In this document: positions 25,440-36,247 of the stretch, piece by piece
How the letters are laid out: the number at the start of each line of letters is the position of its first letter
Position numbering within the stretch: the stretch's first letter is position 1
Assembly: GCF_000208745.1 (NCBI RefSeq)
Contig: NC_030858.1
Span: 26,438,803 to 26,502,802 of the forward strand
Direction of reading: 5' to 3'
Length of the DNA stretch: 64,000 nucleotides
Origin: Theobroma cacao
Lineage: Eukaryota; Streptophyta; Magnoliopsida; Malvales; Malvaceae
Position numbers and translations under genes: made by a program
The notes under the pieces: model-generated
What the model saw: only the letters and a program-made list of their open reading frames with translations
What the model was told of the DNA's origin: nothing
The model's database searches: none

Positions 25440-27665
25440 CCCTCTATCCCGTGACTCTATTTTCATGCATGTGAAGGGGGGGACGTGGGGCGAGACCTCC
25501 TACAGCAGGTCCCTCACCGCAAAAGGGTGTTGTCCATGATCCTTCAGTCTTGACAGGTATTGTCCCAACAGCCAGGGGGTCTCGGTCAAGGTCTTTCTCT
25601 GGTATACTGTTAGCAAACCTCTCTACCTCCCCATCTCGAGAATTTTCTTTGGACAAAAAATTGATATCTTTCTTCACAGCATCCCTTTTGCCCCCCTCTT
25701 CGATCAAATCCTGTTGCAGGTGATTGACTTTACGTACAGTACTGCCCATTTTTAGATCCTCCACTATTTCACTCTAATCCCGCGAGCCATACTTGCTGTT
25801 GGAAAAGCTTGTCGCAAGCCTGCCACCTTCTGCTGTCTTATCGGGCTGCCAAGAGTCCTTTTTATTTTCCCCATCTTCAGCTGCTTTGTCTGACATCTCT
25901 ATTGGTGGTTTTGAAATACCTTCACTACCTACTGCTGCCATGCCGAGTTGAGCACTGTTAGCAGCTGCAACCGAGCCTACTACAAGCCGAGCTATCTCAT
26001 CCAACTCGCCATGCATGTTCTGGACGTTCATCTCTCCTCCACTTTTTGTAAGCTGTTGTACGTCCCCATGTAGAACAGGTTCGTCCAGCTATTCCTTTCC
26101 TGCATGCTCTGACCGCTCCCTTCCTCTCACTTTGTTTCCCATTTGCCCAAGCTTTCCATATTTGTGAAATAAGGTCTAGACGTCTCTCTCTACGGTCTAC
26201 AGCTTTGCAAAATTTTTTGCTGCTTTCTCTGCATCAGGTGAACTGTCGGTGCCGTGCTGTCCCATCACGCCCTTCCTCCACTCGTCTGTTGTTTCCCAGG
26301 GCCAGGTCAAGTCTCCGCCTTTGACCTACAGTAAATGCCTGGAAGCAGCATAGGCGGGCGTATCATGCTCAATAGCCACTGTAGTTTTTTAGGCGAGCAT
26401 GGCACTATTCATGTGCCCTGTTCGCCCCAGTTCGACGTGCATTCCCAGTTCGGCAACCTCACCTTCTTCCAATGTACCAAAACGGTTAGCTAGCGACACT
26501 GTTGCCTTTCCCGGAACCTGTGCCTCAATTTCTCGACCTGCAGTTTCTTTTTCCCCGCTCTTCCCCGAATTTCCAACCATTTGCCATTGCGTATTCTGTT
26601 TCAGCTGACCCGGCAGCATCGATTCTTTTTCTTGTTTTTGCTTCTGTTCTGCCTCCTTCTTCAACGTTTCTCTTTTTTCTTCTCTCAATGTTTTGCTTAC
26701 CTGCACCTTCCCTGGAGTCGTTAGCCTATTACCCAACACCAAACACGTTGAATTCGCATGACCCATATGACAACAATGCTCACAATACGTCGGCATCTTA
26801 GCTAATTCAACCCGCTGTATGTAACCTCCAATAATAGCACCAGAAACTCGATCCTTCACCACTATCCATACCTGGTCCACCGGTTCCTTTATGCAATCAT
26901 ATTCCACGTAAACCCGAGCCACACTAGCCTAGATCTTGTAGTTGTAGCTTCATCAACGTACAACGGCTTTTCTACGATTTTAGCTATTAACAGCAATGCT
27001 GATTTCTCATAAAGGTGGGCTTTTAGGTTAGGAAAAGAGATCCATACAGGGACAATAGGTGATTCTTTTTCTGCTTCAAAGTTTGGGCTTCATTTAAAAA
27101 CCCTCATTTTCTGATTGACAATGAACCGTTGTTGCCTGACCCATATCCTGTTGAAGTCTTGCTCGTTTGATAAATGGATCAGAACGTGTTTGTAGTCCAA
27201 CCACTAGATAGTGTAAGCTCTAGTGAGGCCGATTCCTTTGAATGCTTGCCAGATGTCTTGGAGTTTTGGCATGCGGCTAAATTTTCCAATGAGTGAATGC
27301 TTGAACGACTGGGCAAGGGACTAGATTTCGTCCTCAAAAAACGCTGCTGCTGGTCGGTCCTTGAAGACGATGGGATCTCTAGAGAAGGGAATCAAAGTCG
27401 GCTTGTCTCCAGCCACTATTGAGAGGAAAGATTTTTTTAGGGTTCGAGGGGACAGTGGTGACTGGGTTTTGTCTTTTGCAACTTGTTGGAATTCATGGGG
27501 GGCATGTGGGTTGGTGCCAGGGGGGCTGTCGATGGTAGTTGGGGGGCTACCGACGGTGGCTGGAGAGCTACGGACGATGGCTGAATGGGGTCCGGCGGTC
27601 GGCCAGAGGGTGGACCATGGGTGGTGGGGAGCCTTGAGGACTCATGTTGGTTGAGAGCATTTTGC
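25440..27665 (-). pseudogene. LINE ORF1: gag-like RNA-binding protein
   Basis: On the minus strand the N-terminus (about 27665-27440) is rich in Pro and Ser (PPSVAPQLPSTAPLAP). A decayed DUF4283-like region follows at about 27330-26930 (FSRMPKL, IWWLDYKHVLIHL-type patches in shifting frames). Next is an intact stretch, 26922-26389, with a CCHC knuckle, CEHCCHMGHANSTC, and then a Lys/Glu/Gln-rich tail. Acidic and Ser-rich tail pieces continue to about 25444. ORF1 proteins of plant L1s bind the element RNA. In-frame stops at several joints make this a pseudogene. Local GC is higher than in the flanking LTR DNA. Confidence 0.85.
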
Positions 27666-27702
27666 ATTTTTTGAAAAGTTTTTTTCTGCACACCAATTAA
27701 GT

Positions 27703-27715
27703 TGATAATGTGTTG
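27703..27715. repeat. LINE target-site duplication (right), 13 bp
   Basis: TGATAATGTGTTG, identical to 20516-20528. It also encodes the Asp-Asn-Val-Leu of the interrupted copia gene, confirming that this base run belonged to the target. Confidence 0.92.
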
Positions 27716-28315
27716 TTTGTTAATGGACTTAAGCATAATTTGTTGAGTCTTAGTCAACTATGTGATAGAGGTCTTAGAGTTATATTTGAAGCTTTATTTT
27801 TCCAAGTTGTAGATATTAAAGCAAATAAAATTTTCTTTGTTGGAAATCATCAAGCTAATCTTTATGTAGTGCATCTGGATGACTTGTCATCAAATAACGT
27901 ATGTTTCATGGCCAAAGAGAATGAAGATAGTTTTTTATGGCATAGGAAGCTTGGACATGCTAGTATGAACACACTTTCCAAATTATGTTCTTTAGATCTT
28001 GTGATAGGCCTACTTAAGCTAAACTTTGAAAATGATAAACTTTGTGATACATGTGTTAAGGGAAAACAAAGGAGAAGCTCATTTAAGTCTAAGAATGATG
28101 TTACAACCTTTAGGCCATTATAATTACTTCATCTAGATCTTTTTGGACCACCTAGAACCATTAGCTTAGGTGAAAAATCATATAGCTTTGTGATTGTTAG
28201 TTACTATACAAGGTTTGCTTAGGTACTATTCTTAGCAACAAAAGATGGAGCACTAAATGCTTTTATCAATTTTTTGTAGAAAAATTGACAATGAAAAAAG
28301 GTACTTAATAACTAG
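27703..28315 (+). pseudogene. Ty1/copia pol fragment, right of the LINE
   Basis: This continues the copia gene interrupted at 20528. It starts with NGLKHNLLSLSQLCD, the conserved pre-integrase block, then FLWHRKLGHASMNTLSKL and CDTCVKGKQ, which supply the HHCC zinc-binding residues of copia integrase. A TAA at about 28121 interrupts it. The integrase core then continues in frame with HLDLFGPPRT (first catalytic Asp), YSFVIV and another stop before VLFLATKDGA. Similarity ends at about 28310, where a different LTR begins. It is a dead fragment with no reverse transcriptase. Confidence 0.88.
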
Positions 28316-29690
28316 TGTTAGGTGATAACTTTACTTTATAAAGTTATTTTGTCAAATTTTAAGCATTGAAATTGGCTAAATCCTTGAGCTTAGATTTGAA
28401 AGTGTCATTTTTCACTTGCTCCTTTTAAGTTTGTTTTAATTGTTTTAAGTAGTTTCATTTGAGTTAGATTTTATGTTGATTAAATTATTTTTTTTAGTAA
28501 CTTGATTTTGTTTGTTCTTAAAGGTGCACAATCAAAAGGCTTAAGACTGTGAAGAAAAATGAAGCCAAGCCAAAAATCAATAAGTTGGGCATTATGGCCA
28601 CAGAAGAGTGGGCGCCACGGTGCCAAGAAGATGAGGCAACCGATGCAGGGCTACGTAATGCCAGAAAGTGGAGGCCGCGATGTCAACATAATACTTTTTT
28701 CATATTCTTTTTTTCATATTTGATTCAAAGTAGGTTCTTTATATGCTATTTAAAGGCACCTTTGAAGGAATTAAAAGACATGTTTGAACTAGGGTTTCTT
28801 TAAAGGAAAAGTATCTATCAAGCATACAAGAAGGCAAGAAAGACTTTAAAAGATTAAAGATTAAAGATTCGACAAATCTCTAGTTTTCTCTTCTTCTTTG
28901 TTTCATCTTAGTTTTTCTTGTATTGCAATTGATGGTTAAACTTCTTTGGATTATGTTTTCAATATTTAGGCTGAGCTAAATTTATTTTTCTAGAATTGCA
29001 ATTGAACTCAACATTTAGTTTGGATTTTTAATACTCCATTTTTCTTATGATTTATGGTAGTTAAGTTCTATATTCCAATCTTGTGTTTAATGTGTCTAAT
29101 TGACTAATCACTAATTAGATTGATTGGGCAGCCCAAATAAACTTAGAAAAGGGAATTTAGTGTAAGCCATGGATGGAATAGTATATGTTCAAATTTATTT
29201 AGTTGATTGAATGATTTGTTTCACTTGTGAGATAGGAATATACTTACATGTCATATGTATCCAATATTAGTATCTAAGCTTAATTAGTCTTTTTTTGATT
29301 TAATATGCATAAGAATATAATGAATTGGTTGAGGGAGGCATTTTTATAAAAAAATTAGAAGATACCTATATTTAAATTAAAACTCTAGCTCAACAGCTCA
29401 TTCAATTTAGTAAGTTACGAGAGAGTATAAGAGATTCAAATGAAGTGTTGAGGAAAATTATAGTCTTAGGCTTTTTTTGATTAATTTCTTAAGTTTAGAT
29501 TGTCATTCTTATCGCTAAGTTAGATTTTTATTTTACTCCTTAATTTAAATTGTGTGTTTGGATAAGATTAAATTGTTTTAATTTTAGTAATTAACGAATT
29601 TTGGTAATAAATCCTCATGGGAATGATACTCTGCTCTTCACTATATTACTTGTCAATCATATGTGCACTTGTGTTGTAAAATCAACAACA
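28316..29690 (+). repeat. LTR-like sequence, Tat/Athila type
   Basis: It starts TGTTAGGTGATAAC and ends near '..aaaatcaacaaca'. Just before the end is 'gggaatgatactctgctcttcac', a block I associate with the 3' part of plant Tat/Athila-type LTRs. A GC-richer patch (28600-28690, 'gggcgccacggtgccaag') and a TATA-like 'tttatatgctatttaaagg' (about 28737) also fit an LTR. No matching 5-bp duplication is visible (left ACTAG, right TTGAG or ACATT). The ends may have recombined. Confidence 0.55.
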
Positions 29691-29759
29691 TTGAGTAGCT
29701 CGTAATGTGATATGTATTTCTAATGTTGAGACACCTCGACCTCGCATAGCAGTTGGGGA

Positions 29760-30712
29760 AGTCGAGGAAGAGTTTAATCGAATGGGTTCAATTTGTTTCT
29801 TTAGTGCCTGACAAGCGTAACTAGAAAAGATAAAGCAAGAGCTTTAACGGGGTCTCATGTATGTGGATGTGTTATTAAATGACAAAAGGACCAATGCCAT
29901 GCTCAACACAAAGGCCTCTAATACCTTTGTCACCTCAGGAGAGGCAAAGAGATGTGGTCTCAAGGTTGAAAAAGACTTTGTTTAGATAAAAATAGTTAAT
30001 TCACCAGCCTTGGCTATTATGGGGAACTCCAAATACATGAAGATTAAGATTGATTCTTGGGAAAAAAAGGTGAACTTGACTGTTGCCATTATATATGACT
30101 TTGATTTTGTTATTGGTTTAACTTTCATGAAAAAAGCACAAGCCATTCCATTCCCCGTTACGAGCTACCTAATGTTCTTCGGGGAATAGTCATGTGTGGT
30201 ACCAACTACAATTCTACCTAAAAATGGGAAAAAGATCATATTAGTTATCTAGTTTAAAAAGGAGATTAAAAGGGGAGAACCTTCATATATGGCCATGTTC
30301 ATCTATAAAGGCAGATATGATGCCAAAACAGCTACCTAGGGTTCTACAAGCTCGACGAGCAGTTGATCATGAGATAAAATTCTCTTGGGAGTCAAACCTC
30401 CCATAAAGGGGCCGTGCAAGATGGCTTCCCCAAAACTAGCTGAGTTAAGGAAACAACTAGACAAGTTGATTCAGGTGGGATTCATCTAACTTTCAAAAGC
30501 ACTTTTTAAAGCCCTCGTACTATTCCAGAAGAAGCAAGATGAGAGTTTATGGTTATGTGTGGATTATTGGGCTCTAAATAAAGTCATAGTAAGAAACAAA
30601 TATCTAATTCCCCTTATAGCAGATCTTTTTGACTAGTTGAATCGTGCAAAGTATTTCTCCAAATTAGACCTTAGGTTTAGACACCATCAAGTAAGAGTGG
30701 CCCATGGGGATG
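29760..30712 (+). pseudogene. Chromovirus pol, protease to early reverse transcriptase
   Basis: Interrupted frames read EEFNRMGSI, then MYVDVLLNDKRTNAMLNTKASNTFV. The latter matches the retropepsin start, but the catalytic D-T/S-G position has become NTK. Next are CGLKVEK and FVIGLTFMKKAQAIP, then the RT entry LAELRKQLDKLIQVGFI. The RT region then reads LWLCVDYWALNKVIVRNKYLIP and YFSKLDLR. At least six in-frame stops occur. It is broken at 30712 by the first solo LTR. Confidence 0.85.
30708..30712. repeat. Target duplication GGATG (left of first solo LTR)
   Basis: GGATG before the LTR at 30713 is repeated at 33215-33219, where the pol reading resumes. Confidence 0.92.
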
Positions 30713-31176
30713 TGTGAGACCTTGACCCCTATTGACCCGTAACTAGTAGTAGACGCGATAACACAAACTATGGGAAATTTCATCATTTCTTCTGGTCAGC
30801 CCTTGAAATTTGTTTTCTAATGTTATTAAGGTCCAAGTAAGCCTAAGGAATGAATGGATGATGATAAGATATGAAGAAGATAGAAATACCGATAATTTTC
30901 ATGGTAAGGGTAAAATGGTCATTTTACATCTCAAGTTAAAATTTTTAAGTTTTCATGAACTCGAGTATTTCTAAACCCTTATGGACCTTGTCTTAGTGTT
31001 AAAGAAGTAAAAAGATTGCATAAAAGCAATGGAAAAAACAAAATGACATAGTTAAGGGCATTTTGGTAATGTTTCTAGAAATGGATAAACTTAAGCCATA
31101 AAAATCTAAGTTTCTAGGATGTTCTTCAAATTTTCGACACTTTTTCTTCTTCTCCTTCCTCTCCCATGTTCTCTCA

Positions 31177-31191
31177 CCCCCCCCCCCCCCC
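31177..31191. repeat. Homopolymer C15
   Basis: Fifteen consecutive C's, unique in this AT-rich window. The length may be imprecise because of sequencing slippage. Confidence 0.9.
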
Positions 31192-31977
31192 ATGGAAGCT
31201 TGCCTTGAATTTCCATATATTTTCTTGAGTTAACCCCGATTTTTCACATTTTTATGTACCCTTTCCCAAAGTTCTTTATACTCTTCTACTTTCTCACCAT
31301 AAAAACCCTCAAAAACCTTTCCTTATTACACTTTCTCACTAGTTGGACGTTCTAGAGAGAGAAAGTGAGATTTTCATGATAGTTTGAAAGCTTTTGGGAA
31401 AAAAATTCAATTACAAAGCTACCAAGATGAGTAGTGAAATTGAGTTGATTTTTTTNGATTTTTTTTAAGTTGTTGAGAATGGCTAGTGGCTAGATCGGTG
31501 AGTGTTTTGTAGTTGAGGTGGGTTATTCATTGTAGTGTGACTAGAATAGTGAAAATATATAGTCACTTAATGGTAGATGGAAGCTAGTTAAAAACAACTA
31601 GCAGAACATGATTTAGTGGATATCTTTTAGAAATATAATTATGCAAATCGGGTTGGTTGTGATGTTGTTGTGATGATAGGTCCCAACGAGGCCCTACAGT
31701 TCCATTTGGACCATTAGTGGAGGTTGGAGTCGAGTAAAGATTCAACAAATATTGGTGAGTGAACTTGTACAAAATGTTTTGGGATTAAGGCACATGTGGT
31801 TGATTGAGACATTTTAGTTGTTTTTCTATAAAATGCTTGGGAACAAGCCTTTAGTGAAATGTTTTTGGTGATGTGGAACATGATTGTGATGAATCTCTGT
31901 ACCTTTATATGATGCTGATGTGTATATAAAAATATATGATATGTATTGCTAAGTAATTTTGTGTAATTGATGTAATC

Positions 31978-32183
31978 GTGCATGTACAGAGTGGGCAGTG
32001 CATATGTCGGTTGAATGACGATGTTGTGACAACTACAACCGTGCATATGCATAGTGGGCAGTGCATATGCTGGTCGAATGACAATGTTGTGACACTTACA
32101 ACTGTTCATGTGCAGAGTGGGCAGTGCACATGCCGATAATGATGTGCGTGTGGAGGGAGTGCATGTTGGCTGAGGGAGGTGGT
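31978..32183 (+). repeat. Minisatellite in solo LTR 1, ~62-bp unit
   Basis: Units begin near 31978, 32040 and 32103. They share 'cagagtgggcagtgca' and 'gaatgac.atgttgtgaca'. A weaker fourth unit starts near 32143. Confidence 0.85.
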
Positions 32184-33214
32184 GGTATTTTTGTTTATAT
32201 ATATATACATGCGTAGTAGAAAGTTTATGAATATAGTACGTGATTGTAATGTATGTGGAATCTTGCATTTTGAACAGTGAAAGTTGTTAAGTATTTTCAA
32301 ATTGATGTTTATTGCAACAAGGAATTTGGCTATAGCGAAAATGGATTCTTGCTGCAGCCAAAAACTCTCAAGTGGTGGTGCAGTGCTATCAATTTGACAG
32401 CAATTTTGACTACCTTCCAATTAGACCTAGGCAAAGTGGTAAACATTAAAGTCATAGCCCTGCCTCTTAGCTTTTTAATGACCCAATAAACATGTCAATT
32501 GAACTTTTGTAGTGGGAGATATGCTTGAAAAACTGAAACATATGCAAACCAAGAATGCCTTTTGCTGCAGCGAGAAACGTGTTGTCACGTTGCTACCTTG
32601 CTCGATTTTTAATATAATTTTTCTTCACTCTTTTACCTTCATGATTGAGCATGGGTCTTTGCAACACTAAGAGTTTACTTACCAATGTTCGAAACAAGGG
32701 GTTTAGGGAAGAAATTAAACTAAATTGCATTATTTTCAAAACAAGTGCATCATGATTTTTAAATTTTCCTTATCAATTGCTTGTTCCTTTCCTATGTTCA
32801 CTCACTGAGTTTGTACTCATTGTTTTCAACTTCATGTTTTCAGATCAGGAGGCAGTCAATAACTAGGTCTAGGTGTCCTCATAGATTCAACTCTTGGTAG
32901 GTGTCTTGGCATTTAGTAGCTATACTTTAGTCCGAGTCTCTCCGCGGAAAATCGAGTCTCCTTTTTGAGATGTATAGACAAACCTGATGTAAATTATTAA
33001 GATACTTGTTGTAGATAATATATGTATATTTTGATGGGTAATGCCATTACGAGTTGGTAATGATTAGCATTATGTTGATTCAAAATTATGAAATGTGACT
33101 TTAGTAACTTTGATGGAATAACGAATAGGTCACATAGATAGGCTTGCTTGGGCTTAGTGGGCTATGTCCATTGAGTCCATGCACCGATCATGGCCCGGGA
33201 TTTGGGTCGTGATA

Positions 33215-33219
33215 GGATG
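33215..33219. repeat. Target duplication GGATG (right of first solo LTR)
   Basis: Matches 30708-30712. The codons here are the start of the resumed RT frame. Confidence 0.92.
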
Positions 33220-33435
33220 AATTAAAAACAACTTGAGTAACGTGGTATGGTGCATATGAATTTCTTCTTATGCCTTTTAGAATAACCAATGCTCTTGCCA
33301 CGTTTTGCACATTGATGAATAAGGTTTTCTATAATTATCTGGACAAGTTCGTGGTAATATATCTAGAAAAACATTATGGTGTATAGTTCAACATTAGAAG
33401 AACATTAGAGGCATTTGTGACAAGTATTCCAAAGG

Positions 33436-33440
33436 TTACG
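33436..33440. repeat. Target duplication TTACG (left of second solo LTR)
   Basis: TTACG before the LTR at 33441 is repeated at 36243-36247. Confidence 0.92.
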
Positions 33441-34659
33441 TGTGAGACCCCAACCTCTATAGGCTTGTAACTAAGCATAGATGTAATAATATGAGCCATG
33501 GGTAATTTCGTCATTTCTTTAGTAAGCCATAAAAGTAAGATTTTTAACAAAATTATGGCCTAAGTAGCCCTAAGGTATAAATGGATGGTGAAATTAAGGG
33601 TAAAATGGAAACGAAACCAAAATTTTGACGATTTTCTCGACAGAGGTAAAATGGTCATTTTTCACCTCGGGTTAAAATTTTAAGTTTTTATAAACCCGAA
33701 CATGTCTAGACCATTATGGATATTGTCCCAGTGTTAAAAGAGCAAAAAGATTGCATAAACGATTAGAGGAGAATAAGTAAATTGGTGGAGGGGTAAATTG
33801 GTAATTTTAAGGGAATGGATAAAATTGGCCTATGAATATCTTGAATTTCCAGCAGCTGTCTTCTTCTTCCCTTCTCCTCTCTCACGTTTCTTCAATTCCT
33901 CCATGGGAGTTTTCTTCTAGCTTCCATAACTTTCTCTCTCTAGCTCTAATTTTCATGCTTTTGGTGTACTCTTCCATAAACCGTTATGCTCTTTCATCCT
34001 CTCACTTTAAAACCCTTCAAAAATCTGGTTTTCATACTTTCTCTCACTAGTTGGGCATTCTAGAGGGAGAAAGAGAGAATTACCCCATTGATTTGGAAGC
34101 AATTGGAAGAGAATTTGACTACAAAGGAGCCCTGGGGTAAGTGATGAATTAAACTTGGTTTTTAGCTGCAGAAAATGGCTAGTAATTGGGATTTATGAGC
34201 TGTTTTGTTGTTGACTATGTTCATTACTTTTTAGTGATTAAGATAGTGAACATAGATAGCCATTTAATGTGGCAATTGAAAGCTAGTTAAGAGATAGCTT
34301 TTAGGGGTCAGAGTGTGTAAATTGACCTATTGCTTATGCTAATGTGATCCTAGGTTCTAAGAAAGCCCCATCATCTCATTTGGACAATTAAGGGAATTGA
34401 AGTCATCTAAAGGCTCTAACATCAATTGGTAAGTGGACTGTCTTCAAAACTTGTTTTGGAAAATATAATGTATTTGCACTCATTTGAATGAATTATCAAG
34501 TTTTTCATAAAGACAAGTGCCTTGGGAACAAGCTTTTGCAAAATGGTTTTATATTGTGATATGTGAATGCTATGGATTCATGCACTATTGTAGTATGATG
34601 ATATATAAATGAGTGTGTTGTGCATGATTAATGATATTGTGTATAATGACTGTAACCGT

Positions 34660-34885
34660 GTGTGTGCACGATGTGGGGGGATGCACATGCCGGTGATGAT
34701 GGTGGCGTGAGAGGTGGATGATGATAGTGCCCGTGTGCATGATGTGGGGGGATGTACACGATGGCACTGATTGTGCACGATGTGGGGGGATGTATATGAT
34801 GGCACTGATTGTGCACAATGTGGGGGGATGCACACGATGGTGCCGGCTATGTGCACGATGTGGGGGGATGTACATGAGCCGGGGG
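34660..34885 (+). repeat. Minisatellite in solo LTR 2, ~38-bp unit
   Basis: Five copies of a 'gtgca.gatgtggggggatg' core start near 34662, 34734, 34771, 34810 and 34850. Most spacings are 37-40 bp, with one double spacing. The unit differs from that of solo LTR 1, although it lies at the same place in the LTR. Confidence 0.88.
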
Positions 34886-35084
34886 TGTTTATGATGATGT
34901 TGATGTTTATCTATGTAATTATGCATATCTAGACTTATGAAATAAAAACTTATGAATGTGATATATGATTGACATATATGAGAAATTTGATACATTGTAC
35001 TTTGGGAATTTTCATGTGCTGTATGTTGATTTTGTTGGTTTAGCAGGATGGTTTTTTTGTTGAGTGAAGGGAAACTTTTCTCTT

Positions 35085-35610
35085 GTTGTTCTGTTTTCGC
35101 TGCAGCGAAATTCATTCTTGCTACAGCGAGAAACTCTCGGGTTTGAGAACCTTCACCAGAACTGGTTCTCGCTGCAGCAAGAATGCATTTCGCTGCAGTG
35201 AGATAGTCACCGTAGCTTCTCGCTGCAGCGAAAAAGGAATCTCGCTGCAGAGAAAAACTCTCTGTTTTATCAGCAAAATTTCACTGCAGCGAGAAACCTT
35301 CTGTTTCTAGGTTACAATTTCGTCGCAGCGAGAAAGAATCTCGCTGCAGTGAAAAACCTTCTATTTTGGTCTCCTATCTTGTCCAATTGCTGCCCTATCT
35401 TTCACTTCTTTACTACCATATCAGAGCATGGACTTCCTACATTAAGGATTAAATGAGTTAAGATTAAAGGGAGGAGGTTTAGTGAGAAATCCTCGGTCAA
35501 TTGAGAAACTCTCGATCGGCTAATAACTAAATCCAAACGTCGCTGCAACGAAAATTCATTCTCGCTGCAGCGTAGCTGTAGCGAGAATACCTTTCCGCTG
35601 CAACGAAGAT
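35085..35610 (+). repeat. Cluster of TCGCTGCAGCGA palindromes
   Basis: At least eight CTGCAG sites, most within a longer TCGCTGCAGCGA-like 12-mer, are spaced 20-60 bp apart. Decayed forms such as GCTACAGC and GCTGCAACG lie between. The same motif cluster occurs in the inverted relative at 42650-42910. Confidence 0.9.
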
Positions 35611-36242
35611 TCATTGTCATATTTGACTTGCTTACGTATCATTGAAGCTTTCATTCTTCAAATGGTTCGTTGTGTATGGATTCATGATTTTCAAATGATA
35701 AATCAATTAAGGGCTTGATGAGGGGTTTTTAGTAAGAATAGAAACAAATTGCATTGTTTTGAAAAAGAATGCATCATGATTTCATTAAAGATTCCTTATG
35801 GTATGCTTGTTCCCTTCCTTGTTCACTCACTGGGTTTACACTCACCATTTTCAACTTCATGTTTTCAGGTCACGAGGTAGCTGGTAACTAGGACGAGGTG
35901 TCCTTATAGACTTGTACACATCTTTTAGTAGGTGTCTCGGCATTCAGTAAGTGTACATTCGTCCGAGTCCCTCCGCTGGAAGTCGAGTATTATTTTGTTG
36001 TGTATAGACGAACCTAATGTAATTGTTGAGATACATGTTGTAAACAAATGTATATACACTTGTTTAGTATTCCAATATGAGATGGCAATGTTTAATAATA
36101 TTTTGATTCTAAGTTTTGAAAAATGACTTAGCAGTTTATGGTGGAATGATAAACAGGTCGGATTAATAGGCTTGCTTGGGCTTAGTGGACTACATCCATT
36201 GGGCCCATGCGCCGGTCATGGCTTGAAATTTGGGTCGTGACA

Positions 36243-36247
36243 TTACG
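36243..36247. repeat. Target duplication TTACG (right of second solo LTR)
   Basis: Matches 33436-33440. The pol reading resumes here. Confidence 0.92.

Larger units (their letters stand above)
20529..27702 (-). mobile_element. L1-type LINE, 7.2 kb, decayed
   Basis: This is a non-LTR retrotransposon on the minus strand, running 27702 to 20529. ORF1 has Pro-rich, DUF4283-like and CCHC parts. ORF2 has endonuclease, reverse transcriptase, zinc-binding and RNase H parts. It ends in a poly(A) tail (11 T's on the plus strand). TGATAATGTGTTG flanks both ends. Gain of an RNase H domain is typical of plant L1 elements. Many stops and frame breaks show it is dead. Its insertion split a Ty1/copia pol gene. 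Confidence 0.95.
30713..33214 (+). repeat. Solo LTR 1 (2502 bp), TGTGAGACC family
   Basis: It starts TGTGAGACC and ends GGGTCGTGATA, one transition from the expected CA end. GGATG is duplicated on both sides and there is no internal region, so this is a solo LTR left by recombination between two LTRs. It contains a minisatellite (31978-32183), a 15-C run (31177-31191), an N at 31456 and a few GCTGCAGC palindromes (32350, 32565). It shares order and many blocks with 33441-36242. Confidence 0.93.
33215..33440 (+). pseudogene. Chromovirus reverse transcriptase, middle piece
   Basis: This 226-bp piece sits between the two solo LTRs. It encodes WYGAYEFLLMPFRITNA, then TFCTLMNKVF and YLDKFVVIYLE. 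These are the conserved RT blocks before the catalytic Y/F-x-D-D, here ruined (YLEKH). TLEAFVTSIPKV follows before the second break. The flanking target duplications show it was continuous with 30712 on one side and 36248 on the other. Confidence 0.88.
33441..36242 (+). repeat. Solo LTR 2 (2802 bp), TGTGAGACC family
   Basis: It starts TGTGAGACCC and ends GGGTCGTGACA, with TTACG on both sides. It is co-linear with solo LTR 1 but about 300 bp longer. The difference lies mainly in the minisatellite (34660-34885) and an expanded GCTGCAGC palindrome cluster (35085-35610). The small ORFs inside encode only repeat-derived peptides and are not genes. Confidence 0.95.

Noticed and set aside
24000..27400. 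A host gene with introns on the minus strand
   Set aside because: The blocks are in LINE order (DUF4283, CCHC, endonuclease, RT, zf-RVT, RNase H) between a target duplication and a poly(A) tail; the breaks are stops and shifts, not splice sites.
28549..28803. An 84-codon plus-strand frame with a GC-richer start
   Set aside because: It lies in an LTR-like unit; the composition change fits known LTR patches and the peptide has no recognised domain.
34585..35115. A 176-codon minus-strand frame with His/Pro/Cys repeats
   Set aside because: It is the translated minisatellite of solo LTR 2 (copies of the tgtggggggatg core). The same explanation fits 31714-32268 and 43017-43345.
35083..35620. CRISPR-like or protein-coding repeats (peptides rich in RCSEI / AAAR patterns)
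   Set aside because: The spacing is irregular, the repeat is a short palindrome in plant LTR DNA, there are no cas genes, and the peptides merely translate the CTGCAG motif. The same holds for 42570-42990.
33215..36242. A single element bounded by the two TGTGAGACC LTRs
   Set aside because: The DNA between the LTRs is only 226 bp of a different element's RT, with no PBS or purine tract, and each LTR has its own target duplication.
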